A stretch of 64,000 nt of DNA from Strongylocentrotus droebachiensis (taxonomy: Eukaryota; Echinodermata; Echinoidea; Camarodonta; Strongylocentrotidae), in assembly GCA_035222895.1 (NCBI GenBank), contig JAVYIG010006380.1:1-64000 (forward strand), in the 5' to 3' direction. Positions 47,343-58,900 of the stretch are shown piece by piece. The position numbers were made by a program, and so were the translations under genes. The notes under the pieces are model-generated. The model was not told the origin of the DNA, did not search any database, and saw only the letters and a program-made list of their open reading frames with translations. How positions within the stretch are numbered: the first letter of the stretch is position 1; the number at the start of each line of letters is the position of its first letter.

Positions 47343-49590
47343 TAAAGAAACAGCTTGGATACAAGTTAGTCTGAGGCATAAATACATGTACATGTAGCAT
47401 GCTTTAATATTTTTTTTTAATTGTTGTGCTGCACTAAAAACAGACTTTGTATTATATCATTCAAACAATACAAATGCATAATGTAATCATTATTATCGTC
47501 AATGATATTTTAACCTTTGTTTAACATTTCTAATGGCAATTTTCAAATTGTATGAAATGAGTCGAAACTTGTAGTAGATTAAGGCAACTTAAACCACTGT
47601 TCCAATCCATCAGCATTACCTATTCTATTATATGAAATCGTCTGTTTGGAGCTAGAGGCACTCCTATACTCTTACACAGAGTAAGTACCCTTGCGTTTCT
47701 CAACAAATGAAATCTGCATTTTGTTTATCCACCATTCATTCAAACTTCATCATGATCAAAATGGAACCCATATGCTTAAAGGTAATACAAAGTTTTGGTA
47801 TGGGGTCGTGAATTTGGTTCAAATGAACATATTGGAAGCATATGCGATCCTACGATATTCACTGATCGTTGTCGTGGTCGAAATCGACTCTAAAGTTATG
47901 AAATTGTAAATAATAAACACTATATGTTGTATAGCTCCCTCTCAAGGTTAAGATATCAATTAAGCTATAAAACAATGTTTCTTGACTAAAATCGACTGAT
48001 TAGCTATTCCCGTTCGGAAATTATATACCACAACTACATATTCTGATATTTCCATGTGGGCAGCTACCATTGTACGGCCGTAGGAGCTATTTGAAATTCA
48101 TCAACATTTACCGGGAGCACCAGTTATTTTTATATTCAATTTTTTTCCGAAAAGCAGAGGTGTTTTAGGGGCTAAAGATTCTAGTGTCCACAGGGGCATC
48201 CAAATATATCAAAATTGTAAAGAATCACTATCCACCCATTTTTTAAAATTTCCCAAAACTTTGTAATACCTTCAATCAAAAATATATTTGTAAATTGCCC
48301 GACCAAGAATTTGAATTACCTATGCAGGTTTTGAAATATTTCTGTCTCTACATATTAACTTATGCCATAAATAATGCAGTAAAATACAGAAAATATTTTG
48401 GAGAAAGAAATATAACATGTGCTCCACTCTTTTTAAATCTCAAATATGGTCTCATGGATAATAGAGAATTATTTTATTCCAAAAATACTTAATTCGTTGC
48501 TTAAATTACACATCAGCAATCAATCCATTTCCTATGATTTTTGTCTTCCATTGAATAGGCAAATAAAAGATCTCAGGTCCCTCCCTATCCTCTCTGTGTG
48601 TACAGTTGTTTTTCTGTATTACCACTTTTCTACATATGACTCTTACACCTCAAAAATCATGAATATTACACAATCAATTATACTGTAAGAAGTTCTTGGA
48701 AACATGACATTAGCATTTCCTATCAGTTATCTAATCTATCAAATTAAGCTGATTCAACTTCTCATATAAGCCTCTTGTGCTAATAACTTTTGTTACAGTG
48801 ATATATAACAACAGAGTTGCCACAAACATCATTTGAGCAAACAAAAATGGAATGAATACAATAAGTACGGAAGACATATTTACAAAGTGAAAATGTATAT
48901 TTTGTGCCATTGTTAAAGTTATATTTTAAATCAACTATGTAGTCATTACATCTCCAAAAAGTTATTGTGGCAAGAACATTAAACCATCACAACATGTGTA
49001 CATTTTGGAAATAAAACGTATAAAAATAGAACAAACAATACTACAACTGCAATCATTAAAATCTACTGTGTTGCTTGGCGGTGCACAATAGTGCATAAAT
49101 ATTTCAACACGTTTGTATTATTTCATATGATGAATATAAGAGTTGATTTTGATTCAATTTTTTTTTCTTCAATATAATTATGCATGGAAATAGAGAAAAA
49201 GAAGCATTTTACTTTTATATTATATGTTATGCTCTTATGTAAATATATGTGTTGCTAAATAGATAAAATGTCCTTCAATTTCAGCAGTGAAGTCATAGTA
49301 GAAATATTGTGCTTGCTGGTTATATACATACATTCATATATCTTACATACTTCTTATAATGTCTCCTGCTTCAATTAAACCGTTTTTTAAAACCTCTCAC
49401 AAAAAACTGCAAAATTGTCTTCATGAACATCTCTCACCCACCTCTCCCTACCCTATCCTTAACATCATCAACTGAACTGAAAATCACACTGTTACAGACA
49501 AACACTGAATCCAGTGTAATGGACTACAATTTTCAGGTATGTGAAGTTCGTACAAGCCAATGAATGAATTAGCCTATTCATTTATCTGTG
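47343..49590. other. Intergenic, 3' flank of ATP7
   Basis: AT-rich; the part nearest 49860 may be ATP7 3' UTR. No gene recognised. Confidence 0.45.
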
Positions 49591-49594
49591 AGAA

Positions 49595-49600
49595 TTTATT
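49595..49600 (-). terminator. Candidate poly(A) signal of ATP7
   Basis: AATAAA on the minus strand about 260 nt past the stop codon. Plausible, unproven. Confidence 0.35.
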
Positions 49601-49860
49601 AAAGAGAGTTCTTGAAGATATACATGTACTTCAAAGAAAGTTGACAGGTAAAACCAAAACCTTCCAAATTGTATGAGTGGTTCAGACTTGCAGTAGTTAG
49701 ATGCCATAAAGAATTGAATCACATCACTGAATTCTGGAAATGAAGACACAAATGTTCTGATTTCAGCTGAAATATGACACAACTACAGGAATGTCTATCT
49801 GTAAATAGAGCAGGTGGGTGATATATAGTAGGAGAGATATTTAGTGTTTTGACCAGAGTC

Positions 49861-49924
49861 TTACACCATAGCAGATGAACCATTGCTTTCGACCAGGACT
49901 CTCTTGTATGTTGGCTTTTTGTAC
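49861..49924 (-). CDS. ATP7: ATP7 exon J: short C-tail and stop
   Basis: Acceptor TTTGTCAG; TAA at 49861-49863. Encodes about 20 residues, [20 protein letters not shown], continuing the LKLYKKP strand seen in all ATP7 proteins. The tail is much shorter than in vertebrate ATP7A/B and has no di- or tri-leucine retrieval signal. Confidence 0.88.
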
Positions 49925-52900
49925 CTGACAAATGAAAAAGAGATTAAGAAAGAGGTGAAGATTTAAAACATTTCTATTTTACTTTCTATTTATTCCATAC
50001 ATTTGTATTGTTGTAAATGCAGGGGAGGGGGTCCAATTGGTGAGAAAATATAAAATCTTTAGCGCCGATACAGCCGGCCAATAATTTGCTCGGTGGTGGG
50101 AGGGGAGGGGGGGGGGGGGGGGGGGGGGTAGTGAGCACTAAATTATTAAAAAAAAATTTGGGGGGGAGGGGGCCCTCAAAAATTTGAAAAATTGTTCCCC
50201 CCCCCCCCCCCCTTGAGCGCCAGGGGAGAGGGCCGTTTCTTTCTCAGAGGGCCCACCGGCCCCCTCCCTGGATCCGCCACTGTGTAAATGGTATCATTTT
50301 GAAAAAGGGGCAGTAAAATGAATACTAACCAAAATAATCACATTAATTGATAGTTGATAATGGGGTATTTTTATTTTGGCTGCCTGAATAATAGGAAAAT
50401 AAAACAATCCTCTTCTTCAGAAACAAATAACATGCAATCATCTAGGGATCTGGTAATACCATGTTTTAAATGCCCAATTCATTTTGGTGTTAAATACTTA
50501 TACTCATAACTATCATAAGTAGAAATACTAGGTTGATTGGTTAATATCAGTCCCTAAAGGTACTCTGTCCCTTTTGCAGCCAACATCAAATCCTGTAGAA
50601 CTTTGCAGGAATTATGATTATGTCATGTATGTCCTATCTGTGAAATTTAAACATTAGCAGTGTTCTAATATTCAAATTATGCAAGGACACCTGTTTACTT
50701 GCTAGACTTCACTGTCAGACACTGTTGAGTGACTGACTGTTTTTTTTTCATCTTTGGTAATAACATACATAAAATGAGCTGTAAAGAGTACATGTGCATT
50801 TGTCTACATCAATAACCCACTTCTTATAATAGCCACAAAATTAAACTGATTGAATCTTTGCGCAGCACAAACCGTACGACCATTCGGTACAATGGTCTGA
50901 AAATCAGACTATTACTTACTGACTTGGTAGCACTTAAGTCGATTCGACAACTAATAGTTGTTATTTTCCCACTTAAAGACGTTTTCAAGCCCCCTTTTTA
51001 TAGGGAAGTTCTAAATTAGTATTATCTTTCAAATGCCGTTGGAATTTAACCTTTTCATTTTTGGGCCTGCAAATGGGACATAGTACCTGTAACTCACAGA
51101 ACTGAACAGAATACAAATGTAATGTTATGATATAGGATGCTATCCATCACACTGACATTTAATTAATTCAAGTAACAAAATTCATTCCTAAACTTTATTC
51201 AAAATGATAGTTGATTAAGACCAAGCACAACAGTTTAATTGTGCAAGAAAAATCTTAAGAAAAGGGAATAATGCTACTTACAGTTTGAGCATGAGAGAGG
51301 AGGAAACCACGGAAACAGAAGACATTGCCATGGCAGCTGATGCCATCCAGGGACGTAAGAAGATGTTGACTGGAGCTAGGACACCTGAAGAAAACAAATA
51401 TCATTCCAGATTAATATCAACATCTCCTATAAAAAGAAGACAAATGTCTATTTTTCACATCAGTTTTTGCATCTATCGTATTCCCTTCCTCTTGCAATAA
51501 TTTCTTTCTCCTTTTGTTTTATAATAACAATTCTTTTTCCTTAAGATGGTGTTTAATCACAACTTTTTTAGATTGAAGCAAAAGGTTTGATAATGTTCAC
51601 AGATTATTTACGTTCTCCTTTCTGTATGTATCTATGTTCCTGTCATTTTGTTTGTCTTTTTGTTTTGTTTTCCTCCCTCCTCCCTCCCTCATCCCTCTCA
51701 CCCTCCTTCTATCTCTCTTACTACCTTGTTTTCATTTCTTTTTTCAAATGCCCTCAATCAATTATCATGCTACTATCTGATCAATCCATCTCCCTTCTTT
51801 CTTTCTCTCTATCTCTTTGTCACTTTCATATTTCAATTAACCAGTCTACTTGCTGAGAGTAAGCGATACAAAATTATATGAGCTAAAGCCCTTCTGGCAC
51901 AATCCGCTACATGTGTATGTACACTTGTGCATGCGCAGAGATTTTGTGTTATAGCTAGCGGAATGTAAAGGCTCGCTGGGCTGTTGGAGCAGGGGTACAA
52001 AACTACCCAAGCATGGGTATGAAATAGGGAAATCCAAACATTTTAAGGTCCAATGTTTGTTGAAAAACCTTCAGTCATAGTTCTGCAAATGTATTAACAT
52101 CAATAATACTTCTGGTATTATTAACAATTTAGGTAGGAATATTTTCCTATGCAAGGTATCCCTTTCCTTAAATTTGTATGTTGTCTGTTGTGTTGTATTT
52201 TCTGTCATTTAAAGGGTGGTTGAGATATGATTGCGTCGATGCTCAAGGTTAGTTTGGCTGTACAATAAATGGGCATAAATGTACAGCCATTATTGTTTTA
52301 ACAATGATGTGGAGCTAGCTGCGCTGGTTGAGCGAGCACTTAAAGCGGGGTTTGCAGCGCATATGAGGAGGACTTATTGGTGAAGATTTAAGTTGAGTGA
52401 TTAAGAATTTATTGAGTTGTTGTTAATATTATTAATATTTTGCCAGGTACGGGTATAATGAATTTCCTAAATTGATGGTAGCCCGCCGTATAGTGCGCTA
52501 CCATTCTGTCTGCTAAACACATCTCCAATTGATTCTCGCAGGGCTGCATCTACCTGGAGCATATATGCCGTGAATACAGCAAGACAACATTAATAAGGTC
52601 CTTTTTTGCCTCCAAATTCCTAAAACCGCAAAAATCCACATATCCGAGGAGGAATCTCATGCCTGCAATGTGTATGCATAAAAGAATCTAGTAGAAATGA
52701 GAAGAATCTTACCAGCAGCAATAGGGATGCCCACACAGTTGTAGATACAAGCAAAGAAGAAGTTGATGTAGATCCTTCTTACGGTGTGTTTGGAAAGGTC
52801 AATGGCACCTGCAACGTCCATCAGGTCACTCTGAAGGCAAGGTGGAGAACAAAATTAATATACAATCATTTTACTGTAGTTACAAACAAATAAATGAGGA

Positions 52901-55900
52901 GAACACATAATGTATGAAATTAAGCATCTACATATCAATGACAATATTTGAAAAACTTTTCATAATCACTGACACTGTTTAATTAAAGTCAGATTAATAG
53001 AGCAGATTTTAATGTAATTCTCCATATAATGCAAAGAACATTTCAAAATGTAAAGAACATGAACTGAAGAAGTTATGTATTTTCAATTTGATCATTATCA
53101 TATTATTCGTTTGAGAGGAGTTAACACACTTTAAATATTGTTTATGTCCATCAATTGTATAAAGTGTGGCATAGAAGACACTTTCACCCCCCTAAATTCA
53201 AAGTACTGTATCTGTCAATTTACATAAACAATGACAAATGGAGAGACAGAGGCAAAGGAAGAACGCGTAAATACAGAAAGAAAAACAAAAGAGAAGCGTA
53301 GAGGATCAATGGCCTACCTTGATGAGAACAATGTCCCCTGCCTCTACAGCAACATCCGTCCCTGTTCCTATGGCGATGCCCACATCAGCCTTCACTAGGG
53401 CGGGGCTATCGTTGACCCCATCTCCTACCATAGCAACACGCTGACCCTTGGCCTGAAGTTCAGTGATCTTTTCCACCTTGTTATGAGGGAGGACCTCAGC
53501 AAAGACTTGTGATATTCCAACCTACCATGAGACATTTATAATAATCCATTTAATAGATTATACAATAAACATAATAATAATAACATAATATATGTAGTAA
53601 TAATGATAACAAAAACAACAATAATGATGATAACAATATGTCATATATTCATATAGTGCAGCTACTATATAGATATACTCTATTGTGCGTAATACAAAGT
53701 ATCACATAATTAACTTGGATATAGCTGAGCCAACATGTTTAAAATGTCATCTTTCATATTACATTGCAATTCATTGATCTTTACTTGTGACCGATATTAT
53801 TATTAGTGTGGGTGGGGCATTCAGTCGTCAAGCCTTATTGCTTTTATGGATGCATCATATTTTGATGTCATGTGTAATCATATCTTATTTAAATACATGT
53901 AGCGTAAAAAAGAAAGTGGATACTGAATCGTGGATAAGTCATTGGATACCTCCTGTGCTCATAAACATTTGAAATTGCCAGATGCCTCTTTTGTTTTTCT
54001 TTCAGAAATGCTCACCAATGTTGAAAATCTTAAATATAAATAGAGTCCACTTTTTTCCCACTTTTTTCCCCCCTTTTTTTTTGGCAGAGTGAAGTTTGAT
54101 CATATCTCAGATTCAATTTTATAGCTTTGACTATATCACAATTACCAAATTTGATAATGTATGTAGTGTCTCCATGGCTTTTTTTTATTTACGTACATGT
54201 AAACATATACCATTCACCCTTCCCCAACACACTCATAGAAATTGCATTGACATTGAAACAACTATTTCAATATTCAGCATTGTAATTAATTTAATTTGAT
54301 CAAGACAGGTGATACAAATTGCTTGTTGATACAGCTCTAATTTGCATGACAATGATGTTACGCAAACAAAACAGGTGTTCTTTGCCTTGGTTAAACACAC
54401 GCCTTACTGTCTAGAGACAGAGGCCAGATGGCGTTCAGTTTGTGACTAGGCTCACAGATGCTGGTGTAGCCTAGTACGGCTACGGGGGAAGTAATCACAC
54501 CGACATCGGCAAGACATCACACCGACTACAACGCATCCTCCGCTCAGCTAACATCCTCGTCAGACACCAATCCAACCACAAGCTCTACTCCACTCTTCAC
54601 TCTCACAAGGACAAGCACCCATCCAACAAACAACCAGGCGTCTACAAGATTCCCTGCGATTGCGGCAAAGTCTACATTGGAGAAACCGGCCGCGATTTCG
54701 ACACCCGACTAAAAGAACACAAGACCCACCACCGACGCAGCGAATGGGACAAGTCAGCCATCGTCAAGCACGCACAACAAGAGCTCCACCAAATTCACTG
54801 GGATAAAAGTCACCTCATCACCCCCATCCGACATTGGCACACCCGAAGGATCCGAGAAGCCATCGAGATCCACCAACACAACACCGTACCCCAAGACCCA
54901 GGCCTTCACATCAACAGTATCTGGCACCCAATCCTCCCTCACCATCCTACTTCCGACCAATCTTCAACCAACTCCACAACCAACACGCCAACCACCAACA
55001 CTTCACCAATCCAGCCATCTGTTAGCCCGGACACCACCTACAACCACCCAACCACACCCACTCAACTAGCCTCTTCACCCACACAAGCACCGCCCACGCC
55101 CACACCTCGCTACAACCTACGCCAACGCCGAAACCGCCGACCAACACACACAGACCGACACCACTAATATCTATCCTCACCGCCGATCGATACACCCACT
55201 CAACGAACCACACAACCCCCCCCCCCCCCCGCTACCCCGCCGACACCTACCACACGACGTCCGCATAACCGCCGCCCACTCGTTTCCCGCCAATTCACAC
55301 AACCGCGCGCCACCACCGACAGCTGCCTGCCAACCTGCCGAGCCCGCCGGCTCATTGCTTTCCCCCAAGTCCGCATCTACGCCATAAGAACCGCCGCACG
55401 CCTAGCGAACACTCACTCCTGAAGACGGACAGTCAACCTGTCCGAAACGTCGAGTCTACTCTCCTGCTCCTGCTCTGCAATTCTACTCGCCTACTCAACT
55501 CTCCAACTCAATCCAGTCTTCTACTCAAACCTCTCATCCTGCCCAAACTTTCTGGGTTACAGTCCTTTTCAGGACTAAACTCACTTCCGAAAGATACTCT
55601 TCCTTCTAAACCTCCACTTTCTCGCCTTTCATCTCACCTCTATTCTCCATCTACTTTCCTCAGTCCCTCGAGGACTTTACACATGGTGTACCGCAAACCT
55701 CTTCCGTGATTATTCATACCACCATGCAAACCTTCAAACATCATCTAGATGTAAAGTGTTGCTTGCTATTGTTATCTGTATCTCAAACCTCACACCCCCT
55801 TGATTACCCCGCCCTTTAAGCTTTAGACCTTGACCCAAAAAAGGTCTCTTTAGTTTGTTGACATGATACTGGGCTGTGTGTAGTATTGGGGGTTGAGGGA

Positions 55901-58900
55901 GGGTTGAGGGTGGGTTGAGGGAGGGTTGAGGGTGGGTTGAGGGAGGGTTGAGGGAGGGTTGAGGGTGGGTTGAGGGAGGGTTGAGGGTGGGTTGAGGGAG
56001 GGTTGAGAGTGGGTTGAGGGTGGGTTCAGGGAGGGTTGAGGGAGGGTTGAGGGTGGGTTGAGGGAGGGTTGAGGGAGGGTTGAGGGTGGGTTGAGGGAGG
56101 GTTGAGGGTGGGTTGAGGGAGGGTTGAGGGTGGGTTGAGGGTGGGTTGAGGGAGGGTTGAGGGTGGGTTGAGGGAGGGTTGAGGGTGGGTTGAGGGAGGG
56201 TTGAGGGAGGGTTGAGGGAGGGTTGAGGGTGGGTTGAGGGTGGGTTGAGGGTGGGTTGAGGGAGGGTTGAGGGAGGGTTGAGGGAGGGTTGAGGGTGGGT
56301 TGAGGGTGGGTTGAGGGTCGGTTGAGGGTGGGTTGAGGGTGGGTTGAGGGAGGGTTGAGGGAGGGTTGAGGGAGGGTTGAGGGAGGGTTGAGGGTGGGTT
56401 GAGGGTGGGTTGAGGGAGGGTTGAGGGTGGGTTGAGGGAGGGTTGAGGGAGGGTTGAGGGTGGGTTGAGGGTCGGTTGAGGGTGGGTTGAGGGAGGGTTG
56501 AGGGTGGGTTGAGGGAGGGTTGAGGGTGGGTTGAGGGTGGGTTGAGGGAGGGTTGAGGGTGGGTTGAGGGTCGGTTGAGGGTCGGTTGAGGGTGGGTTGA
56601 GGGTGGGTTGAGGGTGGGTTGAGGGTGGGTTGAGGGTGGGTTGAGGGTCGGTTGAGGGTGGGTTGAGGGTGGGTTGAGGGAGGGTTGAGGGAGGGTTGAG
56701 GGTGGGTTGAGGGAGGGTTGAGGGTGGGTTGAGGGTGGGTTGAGGGAGGGTTGAGGGTGGGTTGAGGGTGGGTTGAGGGAGGGTTGAGGGAGGGTTGAGG
56801 GTGGGTTGAGGGTCGGTTGAGGGTGGGTTGAGGGTGGGTTGAGGGAGGGTTGAGGGTGGGTTGAGGGAGGGTTGAGGGAGGGTTGAGGGTGGGTTGAGGG
56901 TGGGTTGAGGGTGGGTTGAGGGTGGGTTGAGGGAGGGTTGAGGGTGGGTTGAAGGTGGGTTGAGGAAGGGAAGAGGAGAAAAATACATCTATCTTTGTAG
57001 GTTGTATTCATTGCAGGCGTATAACAACAGCAACAAAAATAATAGTAATGTTGATGACAAGAAAAGAAAAGAACAACACAAAAGATGAAGACGAAGATGC
57101 AGGAGACAACAAGGAAGACAAAGGAAGAAGAGAAGAAGATGATAAAGAAAGAAGAAGAAGAGAAGAAGAAAAAACAAGATGGAGAAGAAGAAAAAAAAGA
57201 AGTGGGAAAAAAAAAGAAAAAGTAAGAAGAGAAGAAGAAAGAGAGAATAAAAAGAAGAAAAGAACAAGAAGGAGAAGGAGAAGGAGAAAAATAAAGGAAG
57301 AAGAAGACAAAAAGGAGGAAACTTATCGCTACAAAAAATATATATCCATTAGAAAGAGTTTACCTGTTTGGCAATAGCATTTGCAGTAACCCTGTTATCA
57401 CCTGTGAGTAGTACTACATCTAGACCTAGATCCTTCAATATTTGAATGGCTTGTTTGGCTTCTGGTTTCACTGTATCAGCAATGGCGATCATTCCAACTA
57501 TTTGATCTACATACAAATACAAGAAGTATATACTTAAATGCTAGAAGTTTGCTGCAAGATTCAATCAGTTTAATTTTGGCCATTACAAGAAGTTGGTTAT
57601 TGATGTAGATAAATGCTCATGTACTCTTTACAGCTCATTTTATGTATGTTATTACCAAAGAAAAAAAAAAGAAGTCAGTCACTCACTCAATAGTGTCTGA
57701 TAGTGAAGTCTAGAAAGTAAACAGATTTCCTTGCATAATTTGAATACTACGACAATGCTAACGTTTACATTTCAGAGATAGGACATACGTGACATAATTT
57801 ATAATCCCTGCAAAGTTCTACAGAATTTGATGTTGGCTGCAAATGGGACATACTATCTTTTAACTGAACAGTTTTGGATGACCCATTTTCTGTTTTTGGA
57901 ATATCAGAAACGTGGATAAACTCAATCATCATTTTAAATGGGTAAACATGTAGATTCATTCATGTTGGCAGGGAAAATGGTCATGGGGGAGGCGTTCATT
58001 CAAAATGACCTTCAAAACAAACTGTACAATTTTACAGATCATTGTGATGGAATTGAATCTTTCGGTATAGAAATAAATTGTAAACAAAGAAATGATTATA
58101 CATGATCCCCAAGATATAGTAAAGAACATTTTATATATTTTGTTCAATTGATGTTGTTTCAAATGCTGTAGGTAGCAGGCAGGCTTTCACTAATGACTTC
58201 ACCTTCATATATGCCTCACCAACTGAAACACTACCTCTTTTTCAACCCAGTTATAAAAACCAAACTAATAAATATAGGTAAACATCTAAAAGGAGGTAAT
58301 TCCATTACTATTTTGATCACCATCACCTTTACTATTATCATCATCACCATCATTACACCACGACTGTCACAACGACCACCACCACATACCACCATCATCC
58401 CCCACCACCATCACTACCACCACCACTACCACCATTAACATTATTACCACCATCATCACATCACCCTCACCATCATGCTCATCTTAACCGTTATCATCAC
58501 TCAAATCATCATCGGCATCATCACCACCACCACCACCACCACGGCCACCTCTACCATTGCCACCAGGATAAACTGAGAGTAACAACTCTTACCATCCACT
58601 GCTACTAAAACTGCTGTTTGCCCCTGTGCCTCGTTATGACCCAATGCCTCATTCATATCAGCTGTGACCGTCAGGTCATTCTTTTTCATCCATTCCCTGT
58701 TTCCAATAAGTACTGTGAATTCATTCTTCTGATCCAGAGCTTTCTTAATTTCTGAAATTATTCAACATAACAAAAACATTAGCCATACTGAAAATAAGAT
58801 GATTAACATAATGATCTGTGTACCTTTCAAATCTAAGACGTTGTTATCAATCTACTGAATCAACAGCATTAAGATTAGCATATTTGAAGGAAAATAATGT

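Larger units (their letters stand above)
54404..55700 (+). mobile_element. Penelope-like retroelement fragment (3' end)
   Basis: A GC-rich block unlike the AT-rich intron around it (between ATP7 exons F and G). It holds a GIY-YIG endonuclease frame, a Pro/Thr-rich tail, and a 3' part with a hammerhead-like motif. The reverse transcriptase part is missing. Boundaries are approximate. Confidence 0.75.

Noticed and set aside
54754-55368. Minus-strand frames of 63-68 residues
   Set aside because: Antisense of the Penelope-like GIY-YIG region.
55734-57011. 425-residue minus-strand Pro-rich frame (and a 320-residue overlapping one)
   Set aside because: It is the stop-free complement of the 11-bp minisatellite. 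Because 11 is not a multiple of 3, all minus frames give the same peptide, and it lies in an ATP7 intron.
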